Below, in pieces: positions 8,573-17,389 of a stretch of DNA of 64,000 nt. This stretch comes from Solidesulfovibrio aerotolerans (GTDB lineage Bacteria; Desulfobacterota; Desulfovibrionia; Desulfovibrionales; Desulfovibrionaceae). The DNA is taken from positions 310,001 to 374,000 of the forward strand of contig NZ_WVUD01000001.1 in assembly GCF_009856865.1 (NCBI RefSeq), read 5' to 3'. Made by a program: the position numbers and the translations under genes. The first letter of the stretch is position 1; every line of letters begins with the position of its first letter. Below the pieces are notes generated by a model, which was given only the letters and a program-made list of their open reading frames with translations, did not search any database and had not been told where the DNA came from.

Positions 8573-9412
8573 GTGGAGAGTTCCCCGCAGGCAACGCTTT
8601 TTATTGTGGCCACGCCCCTTGGCAACAGCGGCGACATGTCCCCCCGGGCGGCCGGGGTGCTGGCTGCGGCCGGCGTGGTTTTGGCCGAGGACACCCGGCG
8701 CACCGGGCTTTTGCTGCGAACGCTTGGCATTTCGGCCAAGCGGCTTGTAAGCTTTCACGAGCACAACGAGGAAGCCCGCCTGCCGCAAGTGCTGGCGATC
8801 CTTGGCGAAGGGTCGGATGTGGCATTGGTGTCCGATGCCGGCACGCCGCTTTTGGCCGATCCCGGCTACCGGCTGGTGCGGGCCGCCCGGGAGGCCGGCT
8901 ATGCCGTCTCCCCTGTGCCCGGCCCGTCCGCCATCCTGGCGGCCCTGTCGGCGGCCGGGGTGGCCCCGTACCCGTTTTCCTTTCTGGGTTTTTTGCCGCG
9001 CTCGGCCTCCGAGGCCCGGGCCACCTTCGCCCGGTTCGGGGCTACCGGGGCCAGTCTCGTTTTTTTTGAGCGCAAAAACCGGATCGGGACCATTTTGCAA
9101 GCGGCCCTTGAGGTGCTCGGCGACCGGGAGTGTGTCCTTTGCCGGGAGCTGACCAAGACCTATGAGGAGTTTTTGCCGGGTCGGTTGGCGGATTTCGCCG
9201 GCCGCGACCTGGAGCTTTTGGGCGAAGTGACGGTGGTCGTCGGGCCGGGCAAGGCGGGCAAGTCGAGCGAGGCCGAGGCCCGCTCGATTGCGGCCGAGGA
9301 AGCGGCGGCCGGCTCCCGGCCCAAGGAGACGGCCCGGCGGGTGGCGGCGCGGCTTTCGGGATGGACCCAGAAGGAGGTTTATGCCATTCTCATGGACCAC
9401 GAAGAGGGCTGA
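8573..9412 (+). CDS. rsmI: 16S rRNA (cytidine(1402)-2'-O)-methyltransferase RsmI
   Basis: Methylates the 2'-OH of C1402 in the 16S rRNA decoding centre using S-adenosylmethionine. The N-terminus ATLFIVATPLGNSGDMSPRA and the motifs VLAEDTRRTGLLL, LVSDAGTPLLADPGYRLV and PVPGPSAILAALSAAG are the signatures of the RsmI/tetrapyrrole-methylase fold. Length (279 residues) is normal. GTG at 8573 is preferred: GGAGG sits 5 nt upstream and the protein then begins directly at the conserved region. Upstream in-frame starts (8504, 8549) add no similarity. The histidine kinase gene follows 18 bp later and may be co-transcribed. Confidence 0.93.
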   Translation: MESSPQATLFIVATPLGNSGDMSPRAAGVLAAAGVVLAEDTRRTGLLLRTLGISAKRLVSFHEHNEEARLPQVLAILGEGSDVALVSDAGTPLLADPGYRLVRAAREAGYAVSPVPGPSAILAALSAAGVAPYPFSFLGFLPRSASEARATFARFGATGASLVFFERKNRIGTILQAALEVLGDRECVLCRELTKTYEEFLPGRLADFAGRDLELLGEVTVVVGPGKAGKSSEAEARSIAAEEAAAGSRPKETARRVAARLSGWTQKEVYAILMDHEEG

Positions 9413-9430
9413 CCGGGAGGACTCGCAGGC

Positions 9431-10996
9431 ATGACGCAGCACAGGGGGGAGACGCCGCAAACCTACTGCGAGCTTGACGCCGGGGACCGGGAGTACGTCG
9501 TCGGCGTGGTGGGAACAGGGCCGGGTTTCGACACCATCCTAAAGATAGTGGCTGGCGAGGAATTTCGCGAGTTTTTGCCGCCCATGCGTCTGGCCGGCGT
9601 AGTCGATCTGGCCTTTGACGACCCGCGGCGGGCCGGGGCCCTTTTGGCCGGCGTGTCCGCCTATCCAGACACCAGCGCGCTGTTTGCCGCCCACCCGGAC
9701 ATCAATCTGGTGGTGGATCTGCGCGGCGGGGGGACGGCCCGGGCCATGGCCGCCGAACTGCCGCAGGGTGCGTCGCTGCTGGACAGCACGGCCACATTTT
9801 TCCTGTGTGCCCTCAGTAACGCCGTGTCGGCCGGGGCGCACTGCCGCAGGCGTCTGGACCACCAAAAGCTGTTGCTCGAAACCATCCTGGACGAGGTCCA
9901 GGAGGACATCGTCCTGCTCTCGGCCGCTGGCCTGGTGGAGGATCTTAACCGCAACATCTTAAACCGTCTTGGTAAATCCAAGGACGAGCTGGTCGGTCGG
10001 CACTGCGAGGTGCTGCGCTCCGGGCCGGACGATCCGCCGCTGTGCGACCCGAATGATGTGGCCTGTCCCTTCCGGGTGTCCCTGGCTACGGGCAAAAAGG
10101 CCGAACGCCTGCATACCGCTGTTTCGGCCGACGGGCGCCTGCGCTATTACCGCACCTACACCTATCCCGTGGCGGGCCTTGCCGGACATATCGCCCATGT
10201 GGCGGTCTTTCGCCGCGATATCACCGACCGCACTTTGGGCGAAATAAACGCCCGCCAAGCCGAGCGCATCGAGACCATGGGCCGGCTGTCCTCGTATCTG
10301 GCCCACGAACTGCGCAACCCCATGTTTGCGGCCAGCGGCTTTGCCCGGCGTCTGGCCAACATGACGGAACTGCCTGAGGCGGCCCGGGAGCGGGCCACCA
10401 TTGTGGTCGAGGAACTCACCCGCATGGAGGCCATGCTCAAGCAGTTCCTGGAATTTGCCCGGCCGGTGGGCAAGGTGTCGAGCGAAGCCGACGCCGACGC
10501 CAATCGGGCCGTTGGCGACGCGGTTCTGGCTGTTCGCCCCGAGGCCGAGGGGCGGGGGGTGGGCATTGCCGTGGCCCTGGTTTCAGGGGTGGCGGCCGTG
10601 GCCTTTGATCCGGCCCTTTTAAAGCAATGCCTGATCAATCTGCTGCGAAACGCCGTGGAAGCCATGCCCGACGGCGGGCTGGTCACGGTCACCAGCGGTC
10701 GCGACGCCGACCGGGTGCGGGTGCGGGTGGCCGATAGCGGCCGCCGCATGTCGAGTGAAAACCTGGAGAACATGTTCAGCCCGTTTTACAAGGCCGAGCA
10801 CTGCGAATACGGCCTGGGGCTGGCCATGGTCAAAAAAGTGGTGGACGATTTCGGCGGCGCGGTGGAAGCTTCGGGCCAGCCCGGCGGCGGCTGCGCCATC
10901 ACGCTGCACCTGCCCCCGGCCCTGGCCGGCCCGGCATTTGCCGACGCGGCCCCTGTCAACCCTGACGCCGGCCATTCGCCTGGAGACGGTTCATGA
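9431..10996 (+). CDS. PAS sensor histidine kinase with Rossmann-like N-terminal domain
   Basis: 521 residues, no transmembrane segment, so a cytoplasmic sensor. Residues 15-130 resemble a nucleotide-binding Rossmann fold (YVVGVVGTGPGFDTIL, then a beta-alpha pattern), unusual for a sensor kinase. A PAS domain follows (about 145-270), containing a conserved-looking Cys pair in LCDPNDVACPF. HisKA has the phosphoacceptor motif LAHELRNP near 290. HATPase_c has N-box LLRNAVEAM and G-box YGLGLAMVKKVV. The canonical DxGxG is altered to DSGRR (VADSGRRMS). The stop overlaps the ATG of an Hpt-domain gene (ATGA), indicating a coupled phosphorelay; no response regulator is present here. Confidence 0.88.
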   Translation: MTQHRGETPQTYCELDAGDREYVVGVVGTGPGFDTILKIVAGEEFREFLPPMRLAGVVDLAFDDPRRAGALLAGVSAYPDTSALFAAHPDINLVVDLRGGGTARAMAAELPQGASLLDSTATFFLCALSNAVSAGAHCRRRLDHQKLLLETILDEVQEDIVLLSAAGLVEDLNRNILNRLGKSKDELVGRHCEVLRSGPDDPPLCDPNDVACPFRVSLATGKKAERLHTAVSADGRLRYYRTYTYPVAGLAGHIAHVAVFRRDITDRTLGEINARQAERIETMGRLSSYLAHELRNPMFAASGFARRLANMTELPEAARERATIVVEELTRMEAMLKQFLEFARPVGKVSSEADADANRAVGDAVLAVRPEAEGRGVGIAVALVSGVAAVAFDPALLKQCLINLLRNAVEAMPDGGLVTVTSGRDADRVRVRVADSGRRMSSENLENMFSPFYKAEHCEYGLGLAMVKKVVDDFGGAVEASGQPGGGCAITLHLPPALAGPAFADAAPVNPDAGHSPGDGS

Positions 10997-11331
10997 GCGA
11001 AGCTGCCTCGGACTGCATCAACTTGGCCCGCCTGCGCGAACGCTTTGATGACGACCAGGATTTGTTGGCGGAAATCTTTTTGGTTTTTATCAGCGAAAGC
11101 CCTGGCCGCCGGGCCGATATGGAGGCTGCCCTGGCCGCCGGCGATCTGGCGCGTCTGGCCGGCTTGTCGCATTCGCTCAAGGGCGTGGCCGCAACGCTTT
11201 TTGCCGAGCCCCTGCGCCAGGCCGCCTATGCCCTGGAGCAGGCCGCCCGGGCCGGCGACGCCCCGGCTGCCCAGGCGGCAACCGCTGTAGTCCTTGATCT
11301 GCTGGATCGCACGGCGGCCTGCCTGGGCTGA
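10993..11331 (+). CDS. Histidine phosphotransfer (Hpt) domain protein
   Basis: 112-residue single-domain Hpt protein. The motif LSHSLKGVAATL places the phosphorylatable histidine at about residue 60, followed by the conserved S-L-K-G. The rest is helical, as expected of a four-helix bundle (LRQAAYALEQAAR near 75-90). Its start codon overlaps the kinase stop codon, so the pair is translationally coupled and probably acts as sensor and phosphotransfer intermediate. The final receiver is not in the neighbourhood. Confidence 0.88.
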   Translation: MSEAASDCINLARLRERFDDDQDLLAEIFLVFISESPGRRADMEAALAAGDLARLAGLSHSLKGVAATLFAEPLRQAAYALEQAARAGDAPAAQAATAVVLDLLDRTAACLG

Positions 11332-11825
11332 GCGTGTACCCTGTCAGGGAAAGAAAAGGGCTTGCTCCTGCGGCATATTCTCCAAAAAGCAGGCGGTATT
11401 GCCCTGGACAGCGAGACGCTGCGGGGACTTGGCCACGTCGTTAAAGACCCCATGGCCGCCCATGAATCCCGCATGGCGGACCTGGAACCGGCTTATCCCC
11501 GGCGCAATCTTTCAGATTCTGCATTCTGGCGGCCTGTCTCTTTGGGGATGGGCCGTTTCCCTTTTGCCGGGCCCCGTTGTCTGCGGTTTGAGACACATTG
11601 ACCTTCGAGGAGGAAGCGGTGCGCCGCAGCGGCTCTTGCTTCGGCCAGGGCGATGGTTTCGGCATTGGACGGGGTTGCAGCGAGCAGGCTGCAACCCCTT
11701 GTTTTTTTGTTCGACAGGTTGTTGTTGCGTTTCACTAAGCGCTGCGTTTTCCCACCGAGGTCGGCCAGGGCTCGCAGTGCCCGCGACGCCGGAGAGCGCC
11801 CACGGGCAGGGCAGGGGCCTAAGAC
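11332..11825. other. Intergenic region without a convincing gene; possible sRNA or long 3' UTR
   Basis: No reading frame here has a family signature. The + strand ends in a strong intrinsic terminator (11671-11708), about 340 bp after the Hpt stop codon. That is too far for an ordinary operon end, so a separate small transcript between about 11,500 and 11,700 is possible. A ribosome-binding-site-like GGAGGAAGC at about 11610 precedes a 38-codon GTG frame that runs through the terminator; I do not support it as a gene. Confidence 0.4.
11671..11708 (+). terminator. Intrinsic terminator (+ strand)
   Basis: Perfect 10-bp stem GGGGTTGCAG / CTGCAACCCC with an 8-nt loop, followed by TTGTTTTTTTG. 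It would end transcription from the kinase/Hpt unit or from an unrecognised small RNA. cooS converges from the other side. Confidence 0.85.
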
Positions 11826-13706
11826 TCAGGGCGTCAGCCCCAGGGCCGTTCGCTTGACCCGGATGCGGGCGTCGATGAGTTCGGCGGCCTTGACCGGGTC
11901 GCCTTCCACGGCAAAGCTCGCCCCCACAACGCCTTCAAGCCCCGAAACGGCCAGATCGGTGACGACCTTGCTGCCAAGAATCGGCGGGGCCAGGCCGAGC
12001 ACGGTGAAGATGCCACTGGCCACCGCGTAGAGGCCAATGGTGGCGGCTTTCTCCGAATACCATTCCGGCGCAGCCGCAGCCACCGGCAGATCCGAGATGT
12101 CCACGCCAAGGGCCGTGGCCAGCATGCCGCACAACTGCAGGATTCGGGAGTTGTCCACGCAACTGCCCACATGCAGGACCGGCGGGATGCCCAGGGCCTT
12201 GCAGACTTCGGACAGGCCCGGACCAGCCAGATCGGCGGCAGCCGGCATTAAAAGGCCCTGTTTGCCGGCGGACACGGTCACGCAGCCGGTGACCAGAACG
12301 AGCAGATCGCGCTTGATGCACTCCCGGATCAGATTGGAATTCTGATAGTCCTGCTTCACCTTCGGGTTGTTGCAGCCGACAATGCCGACGGCGCCGCGAA
12401 TCTTGCCGGCCTTGATGGCCTCGATCAACGGCGCGGCGGTGCCGCCCAGGGCGGCGAGCACGGCTTCGTTGGAAAAGCCGGTCATGACCTCCACGGGTTC
12501 GACCGGGATTTCCACCCTGCCCGCATCACGGACCTTGAAGCGTTCGATGGCCAGTTCCACCACCTCCACGGCTTTTTGCCGGGCGTTGTGCACATCGAAC
12601 TCGATATGCGTCGCTCCGGTGAACTTGGCCTTGGGCGAGGTGGTGACGATGCGGCTGTGGTAGCAGCCGGCCACGGTGACAAGGCTTGGCATGATGCACT
12701 GGTAGTCGACAACCACCACTTCCACGGCTCCGGTGACCAGGGCCAGCTCGGTCATGAGGTGGTTGCCGGCCATGGGAATGCCCTGGCGCATGAGCAGCTC
12801 GTTGCCGGTGCAGCACAGGCCGGCCAGATTGATGCCCTGGGCACCGGCCGCCTTGGCCTTGGCCAGCAGGGCGGGAGCATGGACGGCGGCCAGGATCATT
12901 TCGGAGACGATGGGGCTGTGGCCATGGACCAGGATGTTCACCTGGTCGGCCTTGAGGACGCCGAGATTGACTTTGGAGGTCCTGGGCGTCGGCGTCCCGA
13001 ACAAGATGTCCGAGACTTCGGTGGCAATCATGGACCCGCCCCAGCCGTCGGCCAGGGAAAGCCGGGCGGCGTGCAGGCAGATATTCACGGCGTCGTTGTC
13101 CACGCCCATGTGGGTGCGGTGCAGCATCTCGACCACGTCCCGGTCGATGCCGCGCGGGGTGATGCCCACTTTTTCCCAGAGCGCGCGCCGCTTGGCCGGA
13201 ACCCGGTCGATAAAGGAAATCGAACCGCGCCGGCAGCCGAAGTCGTTAAAAAACTGTTCGGCCAGTTCCAGGGCCACCGCCTTGGCGTCCTTGCCGGCAA
13301 CCGCCAGGCCGACCTCCTCGGCGATGCGACGCAGCTTGGCCTCGTCGCGGATGCCATAGTCGGCGGTTGTTCCCTCGCCCACGGCAAGGAGCGTCTCGAT
13401 CAGGTCGCGGCCGTGATCCGAATGGGCCGCCGCGCCGGCAGCCACCATGCGCCCGAAGTTGCGCGCCACCACCACGTCGGCGTCGGCACCGCAGACCCCG
13501 CGTTGCGGGCCGTTGCCGAAAGGATCGATGCGGCAGGGGCCCATGATGCAGTTGCGGCACGACAGGCCGAGTTCGCAAAAGCCGCAGTGGGGCTCTTGTT
13601 CCCGCAGGCGGTCCCAGACCGTCTCGACGCCGTCCTCCCGGGCTTTGGCGATCATCGCCTGGGCGTCCTTGCAAATGGAGTATTCGCTCAAATCTCTCTT
13701 GCCCAT
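11826..13706 (-). CDS. cooS: Anaerobic carbon-monoxide dehydrogenase catalytic subunit CooS
   Basis: 626-residue Ni-Fe-S enzyme that oxidises CO with water to CO2, two protons and two electrons. The N-terminal cysteine cluster HCGFCELGLSCRNCIMGPC provides the B- and D-cluster ligands. C-cluster ligand motifs are visible: GLCCTGNE, VGCNNPK, TGCVTVSAGK and GSCVDNSRI. Length is typical of monofunctional CODH. It is the last gene of cooC-oxidoreductase-cooF-cooS, 17 bp after cooF. No CO-induced hydrogenase or ACS genes are in view, so electrons probably pass through CooF to a shared acceptor or to the adjacent flavoprotein (inference). Confidence 0.96.
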   Translation of the reverse strand: MGKRDLSEYSICKDAQAMIAKAREDGVETVWDRLREQEPHCGFCELGLSCRNCIMGPCRIDPFGNGPQRGVCGADADVVVARNFGRMVAAGAAAHSDHGRDLIETLLAVGEGTTADYGIRDEAKLRRIAEEVGLAVAGKDAKAVALELAEQFFNDFGCRRGSISFIDRVPAKRRALWEKVGITPRGIDRDVVEMLHRTHMGVDNDAVNICLHAARLSLADGWGGSMIATEVSDILFGTPTPRTSKVNLGVLKADQVNILVHGHSPIVSEMILAAVHAPALLAKAKAAGAQGINLAGLCCTGNELLMRQGIPMAGNHLMTELALVTGAVEVVVVDYQCIMPSLVTVAGCYHSRIVTTSPKAKFTGATHIEFDVHNARQKAVEVVELAIERFKVRDAGRVEIPVEPVEVMTGFSNEAVLAALGGTAAPLIEAIKAGKIRGAVGIVGCNNPKVKQDYQNSNLIRECIKRDLLVLVTGCVTVSAGKQGLLMPAAADLAGPGLSEVCKALGIPPVLHVGSCVDNSRILQLCGMLATALGVDISDLPVAAAAPEWYSEKAATIGLYAVASGIFTVLGLAPPILGSKVVTDLAVSGLEGVVGASFAVEGDPVKAAELIDARIRVKRTALGLTP

Positions 13707-13722
13707 GGTTCCTCCGGAAGGA

Positions 13723-14256
13723 TCAGGCCTTGACGCCGTACACGGCGTTGGCCAGTCGGTTCGTGCCTTGCTTGAGATACAGGTTCACCTCGTCAAACGT
13801 GAGCGCCCCTGTCTTGCAGGCGGCAACGCAGGCCGGGATCGCCCCTGCCGCCACGCGCTCATGGCAGCCGTCGCATTTGACGGCCACGCTTGGCCGTTCC
13901 GGAGCGCCCGCGTCCTGGTAAAAACGAATGACGTAGTACGGGCAGGCCATGGCGCACATGCCGCAACCGATGCACCGCGTCGGGTCCACAATTTTAAGGC
14001 CCTGGGCAATATCGTCGCGAATCGCCCAGGGCATGCAGGCTTCCTGGCAGGGGGCGGGTTCGCAGTGGCGGCACTTGTTGGGGAAGGGTTTGTTTTCCGG
14101 CCCCACGCCAAGATGGATGCGCGGCTTGGCCAGGATTTCCTCGCGGATGGCGCAGGCCAGGGATTTGGACTGGGAATGGGCCTGCGCGCATCGGATCATG
14201 CACTGCATGCAGCCCACGCACAGTTCGGGCCGGACGATGACGGTTTTTTTGAGCAT
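13723..14256 (-). CDS. cooF: CO dehydrogenase iron-sulfur electron-transfer protein CooF
   Basis: 177-residue ferredoxin-like protein with four [4Fe-4S] cysteine motifs: CVGCMQCMIRC near the N-terminus, CRHCEPAPCQEAC, CIGCGMCAMACPYY, and CDGCHERVAAGAIPACVAAC. This matches the CooF/HycB/DmsB-type four-cluster family and its position directly before cooS. It takes electrons from CooS. The start at 14256 has AAGGAGGAACC immediately upstream; the frame is open beyond it but lacks similarity. Confidence 0.93.
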   Translation of the reverse strand: MLKKTVIVRPELCVGCMQCMIRCAQAHSQSKSLACAIREEILAKPRIHLGVGPENKPFPNKCRHCEPAPCQEACMPWAIRDDIAQGLKIVDPTRCIGCGMCAMACPYYVIRFYQDAGAPERPSVAVKCDGCHERVAAGAIPACVAACKTGALTFDEVNLYLKQGTNRLANAVYGVKA

Positions 14257-14302
14257 GGTTCCTCCTTGCGGATCGGACAGGCCGCCGGGCGGCGGCCGCA
14301 AC

Positions 14303-15568
14303 TCAACCGAAACGGGCGTTTCCGACCAGAGCGCCGCCCGGAGCGGCCAGCGGCGCGGCGTTTTGGACGTTGGCCAGCCAGCCGGCCGGGATGTCGCGAC
14401 GACGCAGCCCGCGTTTGACGGCAAAGGCCAGTTCCCCCAGCCGGGGGGGGGCGTCCAGTCCCACCGCACCGACCAGACGCTCCTCGCGAAAGACCAGCTT
14501 GAGATAGGAGCCGCGCGGCGTGCCGACATCCACAAAATCGCAGCCCCGGGTCAGGGAGGGGTTGACCAGCCCCACCGAGATCATGCGCGAGCCGAAAACC
14601 GGGATGGCGTTCATGGCCAGACTCCCGGCGTATTCTGCCCGAAGGCCGGCCATGTTGAGTGCGGCCACACGCCCTTGCTCCACCGCCACCGGCCAGACGG
14701 CATTGGTGCGCCGATCCCCATGCACGATGTCCGGGGCCTGGGCCAGATCGCCGGCAACATACACCCGCTCGTCGGACGACCTGAGGAAGGCGTCCGCGAG
14801 TACGCCGTAATCGCACTCCAGGCCGCTGTCGGCGAGCCAGCCCGTATTGGGGAGCACCCCCTTGCCGGCCGCGACCAGATCCACGTCCAGGGCCGCGCCC
14901 GAGTCCAGGGCGAGGCGCAGCGGCTTGTCCGTCCCGGTGTCGATGGAGGTCACCGAGGTGCTGGTCAAGAGTGTGACGCCCGGCGTGTTTTGCAGGCGTT
15001 CCCCCACCCACTGGCCCACATACGCGTCGACGTTGAGCGACAGGGGGCGGGGCGAGGTCACGATCAGGGTCACCTGCATGCCGCGTTTGAGCAATCCCAT
15101 GGTGAGTTTGAAGCCCACCAGACCGCCGCCGAGGACCGCAGCCGTCCCGCCCGGACGCACCCGGGCCAGAACCTTGTCCAGATCGCGCCGGCCTCTGAAA
15201 AAGCAGACTTCGCCGGCCGCGTCGCCAGCCGTTTCAACCGGGCGCGGCCGCGCGCCGCAGGCCAAAAGCAGACGGTCGTAGGCCAGTTCCTGGCCCGACT
15301 TCAGAAGCAGCCGGCCATGGCCGGCCTCAAGGCCGACGGCCTTGTCCGCAAGGACCGAGACGCCGAGACGATTCCAGAAATCGTCGTCCGCCACGCCCAT
15401 GCCGGGCGGGGCCATCTCGCCGGCCAGGACGTAGCTGATCAGCGGGCGGGAGTAGACGGGCAGGGGAGATGGGTCCACGCCGATAATTTCGGCGGCGGGA
15501 CTGGCCTTGCGAAGCCACTGGCAGGCGCTGCGACCGGCCGCGTGCAGACCGACGACAACATAGCGCAT
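14303..15568 (-). CDS. CODH-associated NAD(P)/FAD-dependent oxidoreductase
   Basis: 421-residue flavoprotein of the rubredoxin/ferredoxin:NAD(P) reductase (pyridine nucleotide-disulfide oxidoreductase-like) group. The N-terminus RYVVVGLHAAGRSACQWL is the FAD loop with GLHAAG in place of the usual GxGxxG. A second dinucleotide loop is AAVLGGGLVGFKL, and DERVYVAGDLAQAP is the C-terminal FAD motif. No redox-active CxxC is seen, so it probably transfers electrons between an Fe-S protein and NAD(P)+. Such a gene between cooC and cooF/cooS occurs in several anaerobes. Start chosen at the ATG with GAGGT upstream, 2 bp after the cooC stop. Confidence 0.85.
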   Translation of the reverse strand: MRYVVVGLHAAGRSACQWLRKASPAAEIIGVDPSPLPVYSRPLISYVLAGEMAPPGMGVADDDFWNRLGVSVLADKAVGLEAGHGRLLLKSGQELAYDRLLLACGARPRPVETAGDAAGEVCFFRGRRDLDKVLARVRPGGTAAVLGGGLVGFKLTMGLLKRGMQVTLIVTSPRPLSLNVDAYVGQWVGERLQNTPGVTLLTSTSVTSIDTGTDKPLRLALDSGAALDVDLVAAGKGVLPNTGWLADSGLECDYGVLADAFLRSSDERVYVAGDLAQAPDIVHGDRRTNAVWPVAVEQGRVAALNMAGLRAEYAGSLAMNAIPVFGSRMISVGLVNPSLTRGCDFVDVGTPRGSYLKLVFREERLVGAVGLDAPPRLGELAFAVKRGLRRRDIPAGWLANVQNAAPLAAPGGALVGNARFG

Positions 15569-15570
15569 AG

Positions 15571-16359
15571 CTACCTCGGCGGTTGAAGTTCCGGCCCGCC
15601 CCCTGCGTCGCAGGCCGCCGGGTCGGCCAGAGCGTTCAGGACGGCGCGACAGCCCTGGTCGATGCTGTCGCGCTGGGACAGCTGTAAAACGGACGGAGAA
15701 GTGAGTTGGCGCTCGGACAAGCTCGAAAACAGCGGGAAAGAAGCGGCCAGGGGAGGAAGGCCGGGGATGTCCGGCAGCGTCGTCCCCTGCGGGGCACGGT
15801 TGAGGACCAAGGCCTGGCGGACCAGACCCAGTTCGGCCGCCAGACCGGCGATCTGGGCGGCCACGGCCAGGCTTCGCCAACTCGGTTCGGCCACGACGAT
15901 CAGCCCATCGACGTCGGCCACGGTGCCCCGTCCCAGATGCTCCACGCCGGCTTCGAGGTCAACGATGAGGTCTTGGGTTCGATCCAGCAGCAGATGGGCC
16001 AAAAGCGCCTTGAGCAAGGCATTGGCTTCGCAGGCGCAGCCGCCGCCGGCTCCTGCCACCGAACCCATGACGAGCAGACTCAGGTTGCCAAGGCGCACCC
16101 GCAGGCGCTCCGGCAGGTCGGCCACCTCGGGGCTCAAATTGATGAACCCGCTGCCCACGCGTTCCCGGATGAGGGTTTCGTCCAGGACAAGGGGCGGGGG
16201 GATGTTCTGCGGCGCAAGGCCGAGAGCCGAACCAAGGGAGAGGGCCGTGTCGGCGTCCACGAGCCAGGTTTCCCGGCCACATCGGGCGAGGTAATCGCCA
16301 ATCCAGGCGGCAAGGGTCGTTTTGCCCACGCCTCCTTTTCCAGCCACGGCCAGTTTCAA
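15571..16359 (-). CDS. cooC: CO dehydrogenase maturation ATPase CooC
   Basis: 262-residue MinD/ParA-type P-loop ATPase that assists Ni insertion into the CooS C-cluster. The N-terminus KLAVAGKGGVGKTTLAAW is a deviant Walker A with the signature lysine. VVAEPSWRS and the CACEA (CxC) motif near residue 110 fit CooC, where a CxC motif takes part in dimer/metal binding. TTG at 16357-16359 is preferred as start: GGAGG lies 5 nt upstream and translation then begins right at the P-loop strand; an ATG at 16407 would add 16 non-conserved residues. First gene of the coo operon. Confidence 0.9.
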   Translation of the reverse strand: MKLAVAGKGGVGKTTLAAWIGDYLARCGRETWLVDADTALSLGSALGLAPQNIPPPLVLDETLIRERVGSGFINLSPEVADLPERLRVRLGNLSLLVMGSVAGAGGGCACEANALLKALLAHLLLDRTQDLIVDLEAGVEHLGRGTVADVDGLIVVAEPSWRSLAVAAQIAGLAAELGLVRQALVLNRAPQGTTLPDIPGLPPLAASFPLFSSLSERQLTSPSVLQLSQRDSIDQGCRAVLNALADPAACDAGGGPELQPPR

Positions 16360-16706
16360 GAAAACCTCCAGCCAGGAAAGAGGTTCGAAGAAACAGTATC
16401 GCAACAATAGGCGCAGAAGGCGGGTTGGTCAAATCGTGAGAGCCCGTTCCATGTTTTCGGATTCTCTGCTCAAGACTGCGTGTCGATTCCAGGTGGCGGC
16501 CAGCCCCCGACTGGAATGGCCGCCACGGCCGGCTGCAAAGAGATATCTCATTGAGTGTCCTTTCTCGGAATCAATATGTACGCGCCGGTACCAACAAGGG
16601 ACGTTAAAAATATTCATTATTCCGCTGCTGCACCGAGAAATATCCTGACTACTGTGCCATTCTGGAAATCAAAGATAATCCCGTCATAAACAGAGCCGGC
16701 CACGAA
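16360..16706. other. Upstream region of the coo operon
   Basis: Non-coding, 347 bp. A perfect 10-bp inverted repeat (GTGGCGGCCA at 16493-16502 with TGGCCGCCAC at 16517-16526) lies about 135 bp upstream of cooC. I looked for a symmetrical CooA or CRP/FNR-type site and saw no convincing one. The coo promoter should be here but I cannot assign -35/-10 boxes with confidence. Confidence 0.4.
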
Positions 16707-17153
16707 TCATTTTCCCTTTTGTGTATCGCCATCGGTGTCACGGTAGCGACCGTAGGCGGCTAGTACCTCTTGTTCCGTGCTTCCGATGCGAATCCCCCGA
16801 CCTGTAGCGAAAGTGGCGGGCTTGGTAAGTGTAATCGCCGCGATCGATTTCGGTGCACCCTTTTTTGGGGAGCTCATCTTCAGAACGATACCGCACGCAG
16901 CGAACTGCCATGTCTGTACAGAGTCGCCGGTCGCGCCTTCATAGATTTCTTTGAGCTTTTTTGGGGAACAGGGGATGCTGGCGACGGTGTCACTTTCCAA
17001 GAGGCCAAGGCGAAGGCCGCCGATCCTTTCTTTGGTGGTGTCGTAACGCGTGCTGGCGGCAATTTTCTGGGCCAGCGCGTTTTGAAACCAGGGGGACGGG
17101 CCAAGGATGAGTGCTGTGACGTACAATACCAGAATGAAATAGTTTTTTTTCAT
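16707..17153 (-). CDS. Secreted protein of unknown function
   Basis: 148 residues. A signal peptide (MKKNYFILVLYVTALILG..., ending near NALAQ) is clear, so the product is exported. The mature part has two cysteines (SIPCSPKK and AACGIVLK) and a C-terminal stretch GIRIGSTEQEVLAAYGRY. That stretch resembles the 'GsseeeV...yG' pattern seen in short periplasmic SmpA/BamE-like and DUF repeats; I do not claim the family. Start at 17153 has GGAGGAGCC upstream. Single gene with no obvious partner. Confidence 0.7.
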   Translation of the reverse strand: MKKNYFILVLYVTALILGPSPWFQNALAQKIAASTRYDTTKERIGGLRLGLLESDTVASIPCSPKKLKEIYEGATGDSVQTWQFAACGIVLKMSSPKKGAPKSIAAITLTKPATFATGRGIRIGSTEQEVLAAYGRYRDTDGDTQKGK

Positions 17154-17389
17154 GCGGCTCCTCCAGCAGTCGGATATTTCCAAATAGCCGATCAAGGAGA
17201 GCCTGGGAAGTGCCGCCTTGGCTGAGGGGGGTGCCATCCGTCACCATCGGAATTCATTGCGACGCCGGGTCCATAATTTTTACTTGCCCAAATCAGTAAG
17301 GGGTGCTTTGAATATGACAGTACAGTGGTGGGCAATGCTGTTCATGCCTTTGCGTGTCAAAGACCCCAGTGTGGAATAAGGAAGCGTAT

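Noticed and set aside
16493-16526. CooA or FNR-type site upstream of cooC
   Set aside because: The inverted repeat is GC-rich and does not resemble either consensus.
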